DNA of 64,000 nucleotides from Leeuwenhoekiella polynyae (GTDB lineage Bacteria > Bacteroidota > Bacteroidia > Flavobacteriales > Flavobacteriaceae): the NCBI RefSeq assembly GCF_042683665.1, contig NZ_JBHUOO010000018.1; one strand, written 5' to 3'. The translations under genes and the position numbers were made by a program. Position 1 is the first letter of the stretch, and the number at the start of each line of letters is the position of its first letter. The notes beneath the pieces were generated by a model. That model did not search any database, was not told the DNA's origin, and saw only the letters and a program-made list of their open reading frames with translations. Below, one piece after another: positions 32,816 to 41,107 of the stretch.

Positions 32816-35286
32816 AATCTATATGTTGCTGTTGCTAAAAAGTTACGCGGCGCTCCCGGAAACAACCTGAGGTAATTTTGAGCCCCGACCCAGTAGGTTT
32901 TATCGGTAAGATTCTTAACCGCCAGATTGAGCTGGATGTTGCTGTTTTTGGGTGTAAAATAGACAGCTAGATCCAGTAAGGTATAGGCCGGCGTTTTAAA
33001 ACTGCGGTCATAAGTAGGTACTTTATCCCCGGAATGTTGTGCGCCAAAACCTATTCCCAGTCCGTGTAGTTTTGAAGTACTCAAAAAGTTATAACGCGTC
33101 CACAAAGTAGCGGTTGTAATCGGCGTATTTTGCTTACGGGCGCCGATAAGCGCCGGATCATTGTCTTCAATAATCTTTGCATCATTGTAGCTAAAGGAGC
33201 CATACATCTGCCAGTTGGGCAACAAATAACCAGTAACATCTACTTCAAAACCTCTACTGCGCTCCGCTCCGCGGGTAACCAAAGAATCTGGAGCTGAAGG
33301 GACGTTGGCATTAAGCAACAGGTTTTTCTGATTTATTTCAAAGAGTGCCGTATTGATGTGGAGCTTATTTTTCAGCAGGGTGATTTTGGCACCTACCTCT
33401 TTTAAATCACTTTCTAATGGCTTAAATCTACTGGCCGAATCGTCGGTACTGCCGTAAAAATTTGCAGTATTTGACATAATAGTAACTGTATTGGATTGGG
33501 GTTGAAAGCCTTCCAGATAGGTTCCATACACATTGATCTGGTCATTAACGGTATAGGTTAGCCCTATACGCGGCAGCAGCGCCCTGTTGGTAAACGAAAT
33601 TTCATCAACCTCACCCCGGTTGGTCACATCGCGGAACCATTCTTGTCTCAAACTGAATAAAAGATGGAAGCGCTTATAGGTAAGCTGTTCCTGCAGATAC
33701 GCCGCGTGGGTCTCGGTCAGTGCGGTAGGAAAAGCTGACCTTCCGTTAAAATTATAGTCGGTAAGGTTATTCAGGGTATTGTTAGGGTCTTCCAGATTGT
33801 AATGCGGCACATTAGGTCTGGGCAAGATCATCCCTTCGTAGGAATAGGTTTGATATGCTGCGGCATTTGCAGGATCAAAAGCATTAGTTACCGAACCGTC
33901 ATTCAACAGATAGCCCCGTGCCTGATTTTGTCCTCCGCCTTCTAATTTTGCCCAGCTGTGCAGATCATACCCCACCAGCAATTTGTGTTTGAATGCACCG
34001 GTATTGAAGTCAAAATTAAAATAGCTATTGACATTGTCTACACTCCACGACTGCTGACGGTGTATAAAACGCATCGCGGCCAGGGTGGATACAGGATTGT
34101 TATCGATATCAACTCCAAACCCATTTGTGGTGCGTCTTTCTTGTAAATCTTCTTTCCAGGTCTGCTTCATGTAGGTTGTGGTAAAGCCTATCTGGTCGGT
34201 AAACTGGTGCGTAAGATTTCCGGTGATGATAAATTGTTTGGAGTTGAAAAAGTCATTGGGCGCACCCAGATTCAAACTTATGGGGGTACTGTTCAGATCG
34301 GTCACGCCGGCTTCGGCACCAAAAATAGGTTGACCGCGATCTAATTTCCCCTTCATATCGCTGTAGATCAGCTCGACGTTTATAGCGGTTTTTTCACTGG
34401 CTAAATAGGTAAACGAAGGCGATAATAACAACGAGGTATTATTGATGTTGTCGCGGTAGCTATTGGCTTCCACATAGGCCCCGTTAAAACGGTAAAGCAA
34501 GGTTTTATCCTCATTCAACGGACCCGTAAAGTCTACAGCGGCCATAATCGTACTAAAACTTCCGGTGGTGAATTTAACCTCGTTACGCTCCACATCCAGT
34601 GGCTTTTTGGTTACCAGATTGATACTTCCGCCGGGATCTACGCTTGAAAAAGTAGCACTTGCCGGACCTTTTATAACTTCAACCCGCTCCACATTGGCCA
34701 GCAACGGCTGCAAAAAATAAAACTGGCGGGTACGCATTCCGTTAATCAGTTGCCCCTCTTCGTTCTGACTGATCCCGCGGATGGAATATTGATTGTAAAA
34801 ACTGCTGGGCGAAACCCCACTCACGTTCTTCACAGCATCAGCGAGCTGTATGCCCTGCTGCTCGTCTATCAATTCTTTGGTCACCGTACTTATCGCCTGC
34901 GGAATATCTTTATTTAAGGTTGAAGTACGCGTTGCGGAGAATGAATAATCACTGGTATAAGTTTGCGCTTTTCGGCCTACAAGTTCAACCGCGTCGAGGG
35001 CAAAATTTTCAGCTTTAAGATAAATAGTAACAAAAGTAGAATCGGGATTGACCGTTGATGTTTTATAGCCTAAATACGAAATTTCTAAGCTGCCGCTTCC
35101 ATTCAAACGGAAGTTGCCCTCAAAATCGGTTACGGTACCTTGTTTGGTATTTTTGATTTGTACTGTGGCTCCCGGGATGGGAATATTTGTATCGGCATCT
35201 TTCACCTGCCCGGTAACTTGCTGCGCACTTGCTTCAGCAAAGACTATAAAGCAAAAAGAAAATAGCACTTGTTTTATGGAAATCAT
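32812..35286 (-). CDS. TonB-dependent siderophore-type receptor
   Basis: An 824-residue outer-membrane receptor. Signal peptide, a CarboxypepD_reg-like domain (QVTGQVKDADTNIPIPGATV), a plug (QAISTVTKELIDEQQGIQLADAVKNVSG; RVEVIKGPASATFSSVDPGG) and a barrel ending in TATYRF with the terminal Phe. The plug and the C-terminal VKNLTDKTYWVG fit the FhuA/FpvA siderophore group. It is encoded with an ABC exporter-type ATPase and permeases, so the set may move a metallophore or another envelope compound. Iron specificity is inferred from family only. Confidence 0.88.
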   Translation of the reverse strand: MISIKQVLFSFCFIVFAEASAQQVTGQVKDADTNIPIPGATVQIKNTKQGTVTDFEGNFRLNGSGSLEISYLGYKTSTVNPDSTFVTIYLKAENFALDAVELVGRKAQTYTSDYSFSATRTSTLNKDIPQAISTVTKELIDEQQGIQLADAVKNVSGVSPSSFYNQYSIRGISQNEEGQLINGMRTRQFYFLQPLLANVERVEVIKGPASATFSSVDPGGSINLVTKKPLDVERNEVKFTTGSFSTIMAAVDFTGPLNEDKTLLYRFNGAYVEANSYRDNINNTSLLLSPSFTYLASEKTAINVELIYSDMKGKLDRGQPIFGAEAGVTDLNSTPISLNLGAPNDFFNSKQFIITGNLTHQFTDQIGFTTTYMKQTWKEDLQERRTTNGFGVDIDNNPVSTLAAMRFIHRQQSWSVDNVNSYFNFDFNTGAFKHKLLVGYDLHSWAKLEGGGQNQARGYLLNDGSVTNAFDPANAAAYQTYSYEGMILPRPNVPHYNLEDPNNTLNNLTDYNFNGRSAFPTALTETHAAYLQEQLTYKRFHLLFSLRQEWFRDVTNRGEVDEISFTNRALLPRIGLTYTVNDQINVYGTYLEGFQPQSNTVTIMSNTANFYGSTDDSASRFKPLESDLKEVGAKITLLKNKLHINTALFEINQKNLLLNANVPSAPDSLVTRGAERSRGFEVDVTGYLLPNWQMYGSFSYNDAKIIEDNDPALIGARKQNTPITTATLWTRYNFLSTSKLHGLGIGFGAQHSGDKVPTYDRSFKTPAYTLLDLAVYFTPKNSNIQLNLAVKNLTDKTYWVGAQNYLRLFPGAPRNFLATATYRF

Positions 35287-35307
35287 TGTATTGGAGTGTA
35301 GGGGTTA

Positions 35308-36003
35308 TTAAACGGTTTGTAGGTAAAGTTCTTCCAGCTCGTTTGCAGAAATGTCAGCAGCTTTGATTTGCGAGACAAAATCGCCCGAGCGCAATATGCC
35401 TATACTATGAGCTACCTGCTTTGCCCTGAAAATATCGTGCGTTGCCATCAGAATTGCCGTACCAGAGTCTGAGAGTTGCCTGATGATCTTCGTAAATTCA
35501 TTAGAAGCTTTAGGATCCAGACCACTGGTAGGTTCGTCCAGAAACAAGGCTTTTGCATGTTTACTTATCGCTATCGCGATCCCAACCTTTTGACGCATCC
35601 CTTTAGAATAGCCACCCAGACGCTTATTATGCGCCTCTTCCTGTAAACCGGTTTTGAGTAAAAACGCGATGAGTTCAGTCTTGCTGTACTTAAAACCAGC
35701 CAGACTGGAGAAATACTCCAGATTTTCAATACCCGTAAGATTGGGATACAACATCACCGTTTCGGGGATATAGGCCAGATAATTCTTAGATTCCTGAGGA
35801 TGATCCTGAACGTTAACTCCGTTAATTAGGGTATTCCCTGAAGTAGGTTCTATAAAGCCCAGAAAAAGATTAATGGTAGTACTCTTCCCGGCTCCGTTTT
35901 GCCCCAGCAAACAGCAGATTTCCCCAGGATTGATTTGCAGATTGAGGTTGTTTAATGCCAAATGCGAGCCGTACCTTTTAGTAAGGTTAAGTGCTTGAAT
36001 CAT
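35308..36003 (-). CDS. ABC transporter ATPase (CcmA/NosF-like)
   Basis: 231 residues with Walker A GQNGAGKST (about 34-42), Q-loop, signature SKGMRQKVGIA, Walker B ALFLDEPTSGLD and the His switch ATHD. The type matches ATPases that work with ABC-2 permeases. It starts the minus-strand group and is separated from the TonB receptor by 21 bp. The two permeases 2.5 kb downstream are its obvious partners. Confidence 0.9.
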   Translation of the reverse strand: MIQALNLTKRYGSHLALNNLNLQINPGEICCLLGQNGAGKSTTINLFLGFIEPTSGNTLINGVNVQDHPQESKNYLAYIPETVMLYPNLTGIENLEYFSSLAGFKYSKTELIAFLLKTGLQEEAHNKRLGGYSKGMRQKVGIAIAISKHAKALFLDEPTSGLDPKASNEFTKIIRQLSDSGTAILMATHDIFRAKQVAHSIGILRSGDFVSQIKAADISANELEELYLQTV

Positions 36004-36381
36004 AAGTTTTATGTTTTATAGGTTGTAAGATTACAGACAGCAATCCCCAATAGGTTGATAGCAAAACCCAGAGATTGAGCTCCTTGCTGTCTGATCAAAA
36101 ATTTTAAGTAAAAGGAAAAAGGAAGGATTTTAAACAACACCTAAACCATAGGTGACATCACTCATTTTGTGATATCAAAACCCTTAGGCTGTATACAGGC
36201 TGCACTGTAAATTCAATAGTATACAGACCAAAAGCCTGTTCTATCAAAGGGCCGCTAGTAAATAATCAGGTGTAAAATTGCTTAAATCCTTAAACGAAAA
36301 TGTACTGTACACCCCCAGACCTCAACCAAAGATTGTATGGTTTCAAGCAAAGCCGGAAGTCAAAAAAAGACGTAACAGTAC
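36004..36381. other. Intergenic region, nothing clear
   Basis: About 380 bp before the ATPase gene. It should hold the promoter of the ABC/TonB group. No gene or strong hairpin was recognised. Confidence 0.4.
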
Positions 36382-36699
36382 TTAGGAAACCACCGGAGGC
36401 GGCTTATTGAATAAATAGGAAAACTTTAAAAGCTTGAGCGTAGGTTCATTATAAACATTGTTAACTTCAACAGCCTGCAAGGCTTCAAAATGAATGTAAT
36501 TATGCGTTAAAGCTTCTGGTGTAGTGGTCAGTGGAGTTCCCTGATCGCTGGCAACTACCATATGGCAGTACTTACAATCAACTACTTCCTGCTGATCTTC
36601 AAAAACGTGAACAAAGGTATGCACATTTAAAATCCGCAGGAGGGCAAATGCCGCCAAAAAGAAAATCGGGATAATATGTGCGTTACGCTTTTTGAACAT
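36382..36699 (-). CDS. Small membrane-anchored protein with a CKYCH motif, unknown
   Basis: 105 residues; not recognised. One hydrophobic helix at about 8-26 (IIPIFFLAAFALLRILNVH) and then HTFVHVFEDQ and the cysteine pair DCKYCHMVV. The end, FNKPPPVV, is proline-rich. The histidine and CxxC-like residues hint at metal binding. It precedes the ABC/TonB group on the same strand, separated by 380 bp. Confidence 0.55.
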   Translation of the reverse strand: MFKKRNAHIIPIFFLAAFALLRILNVHTFVHVFEDQQEVVDCKYCHMVVASDQGTPLTTTPEALTHNYIHFEALQAVEVNNVYNEPTLKLLKFSYLFNKPPPVVS

Positions 36700-37125
36700 T
36701 GCGGCAAATATACCCTTAGTTTAGTACAGACAAAAGACTTTTTAAACCGAAAGTGCTGGTTTAGGTTTAAAAAAATATAAACTACTTGAAAGGTGCAGTT
36801 TACATAGTTGTTTATGGGTGTCTAAAATTTTAAGTATAGAAATTCTTATTAAATCATCACAGAAATAGGGCATATTTCCTTTGAACACCTTAAAAAGTCT
36901 ATCCGGTATACCGCTTTTTTAAAAATCCTTGAGAAGTCCTATAAAGAACTGAACAATAAACATTTGGCTTTACCGCCCGACTCCACTATTAAATAATTTA
37001 AAACTTATTAAGTTTGAATATCGTGTGCGTCAAAAATCTACTCAATCATAGATACAATTTTATAAAACTATCAAGAAAGTACATTTCAACAGTTACTCTA
37101 ATATCTTAAGGTCAAATCTAATTCA
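36700..37125. other. Intergenic region with a coding remnant
   Basis: AT-rich. The plus strand at 36853-36996 holds a remnant listed separately; nothing else was recognised. Confidence 0.4.
36853..36996 (+). pseudogene. Orphan C-terminal gene fragment, unidentified
   Basis: 47 open codons ending in TAA read as a plausible protein end (IGHISFEHLKKSIRYTAF, then EKSYKELNNKHLALPP). No start codon is present and a stop precedes it. A diverged stretch of DNA at about 25285-25370 aligns to it base by base over roughly 80 positions. Confidence 0.35.
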
Positions 37126-37662
37126 CTAATCCATTTGAACATAATTCAATTCAAAAGCCTGGTTATTCCTAATCGTAAATTTTCCACACCAGCCCAATCG
37201 TGTTTTTCTAAACAGAATACAACACGGAATAAAAAAAGTAGCTAGAACCAAGAAAAACATAAGTAGCGGAATTAATAATACAATGGTATTTCTTGTAATA
37301 TTCAAATATGCTCCTGTTCGCTCTTCTTCACCTATCTTCTCCTCTTGTTCGCTCTCAACTTCAGCATCAAAGCTTCCCTTTTTTTCAGAAATAAACTCTT
37401 TATAATCTTTAAATGCTAAATACTTCAAAAGTCCCTTTACTACTTCGACCTGAGCTATATTGATATCTCCTGCCGTATTTTTTAGAGCCAGATTGTAATA
37501 GTTCCGCAAACTCTTTTCTCCTATTTGTACTCCAGATTGCTCATACAATGCTACCGAAATCTCTAAAGCACGAGCGCTCTTAGAAGGTTTCTTATTTCCT
37601 TTAAGCTCCTCTTCTTTTTCTGCACGTTCAAAAGCGTTTACAATAAGTTTTCTATGACTCAT
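37126..37662 (-). CDS. Hypothetical single-pass membrane protein
   Basis: 178 residues, not recognised. The N-terminal 90 residues are helical and charged (SHRKLIVNAFERAEKEEELKG), followed by an acidic linker of Glu-rich sequence and a transmembrane helix at about 123-150 (TIVLLIPLLMFFLVLATFFI), then a short Cys-containing tail. Similar short proteins with an N-terminal helical part are common in Flavobacteriaceae. It stands alone and points away from the kinase operon. Confidence 0.6.
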   Translation of the reverse strand: MSHRKLIVNAFERAEKEEELKGNKKPSKSARALEISVALYEQSGVQIGEKSLRNYYNLALKNTAGDINIAQVEVVKGLLKYLAFKDYKEFISEKKGSFDAEVESEQEEKIGEEERTGAYLNITRNTIVLLIPLLMFFLVLATFFIPCCILFRKTRLGWCGKFTIRNNQAFELNYVQMD

Positions 37663-38022
37663 TTTTCAGTTTGAATTCCCTATTAAAATCACTAGAAACT
37701 TTCAGGATTTTCCTTTTCCAAAATATTTCCAGAAGCTTTCCTGTCTTCTTCCCACACCTGTGTCAAAATCCCTGTTCATTTGCTGCATAAATCAATCAAA
37801 CTCCTTGTGCATAGGGTATTAAAAGCTGTTTGATTTAAAAAAAGCTGTGTTAGTAGCTGTAGATCTAACGATTGAGAAGTAGTTAAACTGCTTCTACTAC
37901 ACCGTACTTCTCACCCAAAGAGAGACGTCTCTTTCTTTTTAATGACGGAAAACTTCCGTCTGTAATCCTCATTTAAAAACAACAGACAGCCACAGGTATG
38001 TCTGATTCTAAAAACATACAAA
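37663..38022 (+). promoter_or_regulatory. Leader rich in inverted repeats before the lipoprotein-kinase operon
   Basis: Four inverted repeats follow each other: TGAGAAGTA/TACTTCTCA (37873-37881, 37905-37913), AGAGACGTCTCT (37921-37932, followed by a T-rich run), GACGGAA/TTCCGTC (37944-37960) and CAGACA/TGTCTG (37983-38004). GTCTGT at 37958 could also pair with ACAGAC at 37982, giving mutually exclusive structures. This looks like an attenuator or structured 5' leader; no protein gene is seen in the region. Confidence 0.45.
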
Positions 38023-38193
38023 ATGAAAAAAATACCTCTTATTAGCCTTACGGTTTTCCTTACTCTGAGTATTTATGCGTGTAATCCAGATATATTAGAT
38101 GAAGAATTATCCTCGTCGCAAGCCTGTTGTGGTGAAGTACCACCTATGGTTCCGCCACCTCCACCCAAAGATAGCGTAGCAGAAAATAATTAA
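38023..38193 (+). CDS. Small Cys-Cys, Pro-rich lipoprotein
   Basis: A 56-residue protein too short for usual gene callers. It has a clear lipoprotein signal (MKKIPLISLTVFLTLSIYAC, Cys at 20), then NPDILDEE, a Cys-Cys pair in SQACCGE and a proline stretch VPPPPPKD. It precedes the sensor kinase by 20 bp on the same strand and could be a ligand or sensing partner of it. The function is not known. Confidence 0.6.
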   Translation: MKKIPLISLTVFLTLSIYACNPDILDEELSSSQACCGEVPPMVPPPPPKDSVAENN

Positions 38194-38213
38194 TTTAATA
38201 GTATTTTTGAGGA

Positions 38214-39866
38214 ATGAAAAACCCCCATCTTTCATTCCTCTTTTTAGTGTTTTCATTTATTCAGTTTCCGGCTATAGGACAACAGGCAATCAATAAAGAC
38301 ACTACAGTCGCCAACTATTACAAGGTTTTACTCAACCCCTCTAATCCATCGATCTATAACGAAGCGATACGCTATTATACAAACGCCTACCAGAAGAACC
38401 TCAAACAAAAAAATTATACTCAAGCACTTTATAACTTAGAACTTCTGGCAATCGGTAAATTTAATATTGGTGCTTATAATGATTCTGAAACTATATTGGT
38501 AGAGGCCTTAAAACTTACCAAAAAGGATACTGCACGATCAACAACTGCAACCCGTAAACGCATTTATTACCAGTTAAGCCTACTCTATAAAAACCTGAAA
38601 GCCTACGATAAAAGTTTGGCGTTGCAACGACGCAGTCTCGCTCACGCAGAAACCGGAACGGACAGCGCACAGATCATGATCACTATTTCAAATGTACTTA
38701 GAGAACAACAGGCGTATGCTCCTGCATCAGATACTTTAAAATATGCATTTAAAATGCTTAAAAATATTGAGTCAAATTATCTAAAAGCTTACATTCTAGA
38801 CAACTTGGGATACACGGAATTACTAGCCAAAAACGATTCTAGCCTCGTGCATCTTCACGAATCCCTTGCATTACGAAAAAAACTAAACGACCCTCACGGA
38901 CTTTTTTCTAACTACCGGCATTTAGCCTTATATCATAAGCAAGCTGATAATTTAGATAGTGCCAATACCTACGCCATGCAGGCATTAGAACTGTCTTACC
39001 AAATAGAAGATCCTGAATATGAGCACGAAGCTTTAGGAATTCTTGTAAATCTAAAAAGCGATACGCTTGCACAGCGTTTTAAGTTTTTAAGCGATAGCAT
39101 CAACACGGTTAAACAAGCCAACCGGAATACGTATGCAGCGATGGAGTATGATGTGGAGCAAGAACAGCAAAAAACACAGCAGGCAATGCTGGAAAATGAA
39201 CGTCAAAAACGGATAAATACCTTATATCTTTCCGGAATTGTTTTGCTACTCGTGATGGGTACAGGTGGGCTTGTATGGATGCAGCAACGTAAAAAAACAC
39301 GCTTGCTCAAAACGATCAGGCAGACCGAAGCTTCCATTTCAAAAAAAGTACACGACGGTCTTGCTAATGATACCTTTCAGGTACTTTCTGAATTGCAGAA
39401 CCTCAATAGCGTACCCGAGCATATTTTAGACCGGTTAGATAAAATTTATATTGAAACCCGAAACATCTCTAAAGACCATAGTCCGCTGATCGAAGGTGCT
39501 AATTTTAAAGATCAACTAACGAGCCGTTTAAATTCGTATAAGACAGAAGAGCTGTCTATCATTACCCGAAATTTAGATCAGATAAATTGGACGGTGTTTA
39601 GTCAGCTAAAAAAAGACACCATCTATATGGTGCTTGGCGAACTGCTTACAAATGCAAAAAAACACAGCGAAGCCAGCTTGATCTTGCTTTCTTTTGAAAG
39701 TAAAAACAAACATTTACATATAAATTACAGTGATAACGGCATTGGAGGACCAGTAATTAAAGGAAATGGTATGGAGAATATGGAATTCCGTATTCGGGCA
39801 ATAAAAGGAACTATTAATTTTGAATCAGAATCTAATAAAGGGTTTAAAGTTCAAATAGTATTATGA
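38214..39866 (+). CDS. TPR-containing sensor histidine kinase
   Basis: 550 residues. Signal peptide, then TPR-type repeats (about 40-310) in the periplasm, a coiled linker, one transmembrane helix (about 334-352; LSGIVLLLVMGTGGLVW) and a cytoplasmic HisKA_3-like kinase core. The phospho-acceptor is His380 in KKVHDGLAND. The ATPase has NAKKHSEA (N box) and DNGIGGPVIKGNGMENM (G boxes). The stop overlaps the start of the response regulator (ATGATG), so they form a two-component pair. Signals are likely sensed by the TPR domain. Confidence 0.88.
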   Translation: MKNPHLSFLFLVFSFIQFPAIGQQAINKDTTVANYYKVLLNPSNPSIYNEAIRYYTNAYQKNLKQKNYTQALYNLELLAIGKFNIGAYNDSETILVEALKLTKKDTARSTTATRKRIYYQLSLLYKNLKAYDKSLALQRRSLAHAETGTDSAQIMITISNVLREQQAYAPASDTLKYAFKMLKNIESNYLKAYILDNLGYTELLAKNDSSLVHLHESLALRKKLNDPHGLFSNYRHLALYHKQADNLDSANTYAMQALELSYQIEDPEYEHEALGILVNLKSDTLAQRFKFLSDSINTVKQANRNTYAAMEYDVEQEQQKTQQAMLENERQKRINTLYLSGIVLLLVMGTGGLVWMQQRKKTRLLKTIRQTEASISKKVHDGLANDTFQVLSELQNLNSVPEHILDRLDKIYIETRNISKDHSPLIEGANFKDQLTSRLNSYKTEELSIITRNLDQINWTVFSQLKKDTIYMVLGELLTNAKKHSEASLILLSFESKNKHLHINYSDNGIGGPVIKGNGMENMEFRIRAIKGTINFESESNKGFKVQIVL

Positions 39867-40531
39867 TGTTTAGAAAAGTTTTAATCGCTGAAGATTTGGG
39901 TTGGAATACCCGCAATATTGAAGAAGAAGTTAAACGATTAGGGGCTCAGGAAGTTGTTGTCACAGAGTATTGTGATGATGCCTATATCAAGTTTTTAAGA
40001 GCTTTGAACGATGAAGACCCTTTTGATCTTTTGATCTCAGATCTTTCGTTTAAAGAAGACCACCGCACCCAAAAATTAAAAAGTGGGGATGAACTCATCT
40101 CTGCTGTGCGCAAATACCAGAAAAATCTCAACATCATCGTTTTTTCTATGGAAGAGCGCCTGCAGCGCATCCGTTTTTTATTTGAAGAACTCAAGATCAA
40201 TGCATACGTTTTTAAAAGCCGGCAAAGCATTAACCATTTATCTGCTGCACTAGATGCTATAACTAACAACAAACCTTACATCTCACATCAGGTCGCTAAA
40301 GCTCTAGAAAAAAGACACAGCCTTGACATTGAGGATTATGATTTTATTCTTCTTAAGAAGCTGTCTTCCGGCTTGTCAAACAAAGAAGTAAGCGATTATT
40401 TTAAGGAACATGATATTTCCCCAAACGGAATCAGCTCTATAGAAAAGCGCATCAACCGCTTACGCATTCAGTTTAAAGCAAATAATGCCGTTCACCTCAT
40501 CTCCAATGCTAAAGACCTGGGTCTTATATAG
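39863..40531 (+). CDS. LuxR-type response regulator
   Basis: 222 residues. The receiver domain has VLIAEDLGWN (acidic pocket), LLISDLSF (phospho-Asp about 58) and VFSM...FKSRQ (Thr/Lys switch region). The C-terminal helix-turn-helix (about 155-215) is GLSNKEVSDYFKE and IEKRINRLRIQF, a LuxR/FixJ-like fold. It is coupled to the preceding kinase; its targets are unknown, perhaps the neighbouring SusCD. Confidence 0.87.
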   Translation: MMFRKVLIAEDLGWNTRNIEEEVKRLGAQEVVVTEYCDDAYIKFLRALNDEDPFDLLISDLSFKEDHRTQKLKSGDELISAVRKYQKNLNIIVFSMEERLQRIRFLFEELKINAYVFKSRQSINHLSAALDAITNNKPYISHQVAKALEKRHSLDIEDYDFILLKKLSSGLSNKEVSDYFKEHDISPNGISSIEKRINRLRIQFKANNAVHLISNAKDLGLI

Positions 40532-40719
40532 TTTTCAGTTAAAAAAATTCTGAATTGAAAAAGAGAAACGATTATCAGTTCAAGATGTTATTCTGAGCTT
40601 TTATTAGGGCTTTCAGTTATAGCTCGCTTAAAGGTTAGAAAAACACCTCTCGCGATCGCCTTCATCCAAGTCCTTCTACCCGATTACAATGCCTGAACAG
40701 TGTAGGTTGATCCTTGAGT

Positions 40720-40755
40720 ACATCCCTTTAAATCATCTTTTTAAGGGATGTTTTT
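40720..40755 (+). terminator. Intrinsic terminator of the kinase-regulator operon
   Basis: ACATCCCTTTAAA (40720-40732) pairs with TTTAAGGGATGT (40740-40751) with one bulged base, then a run of T. Confidence 0.7.
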
Positions 40756-41038
40756 ATTTAGAACTCATAATAGCTCAAGCACTCCTGATAGCTTTCGGGA
40801 AGAGCGATCACCTGTAATGTATTCAACGCTTACCTGTTTTAGCTAAACTTAATTTAAACGTTATCTATATAATCTCAAGGTTATATTTCTTAGTAAAAGC
40901 TTTTACTTCTTAAGTTTTAGATAATCTTCCCATAAACTAGTTCTATACAAGAAACAGTTCATTTGCACCACAATTCTGTTTAACCTCTAAAACTAAGCCT
41001 ATACGACTGATTTTTTTGAATTAGCCCAAAACTTAAAG

Positions 41039-41064
41039 CCCGTTTCTGTTGCAGCAGAAACGGG
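41039..41064 (+). promoter_or_regulatory. Hairpin in the susC leader
   Basis: CCCGTTTCTG (41039-41048) pairs with CAGAAACGGG (41055-41064), loop TTGCAG, then GTCTTT. It lies 44 bp before the SusC start and may be a leader terminator or mRNA stabiliser. Confidence 0.45.
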
Positions 41065-41107
41065 GTCTTTAAATAAAACTACAGTACAAATCCATAGTTT
41101 AATTCTG

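Larger units (their letters stand above)
40532..41107. other. Intergenic region with terminator and attenuator-like hairpin
   Basis: Nearly 580 bp. It contains the terminator at 40720-40755 and the hairpin at 41039-41064 and presumably the promoter of the second SusC/SusD pair. No gene was seen. Confidence 0.45.
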
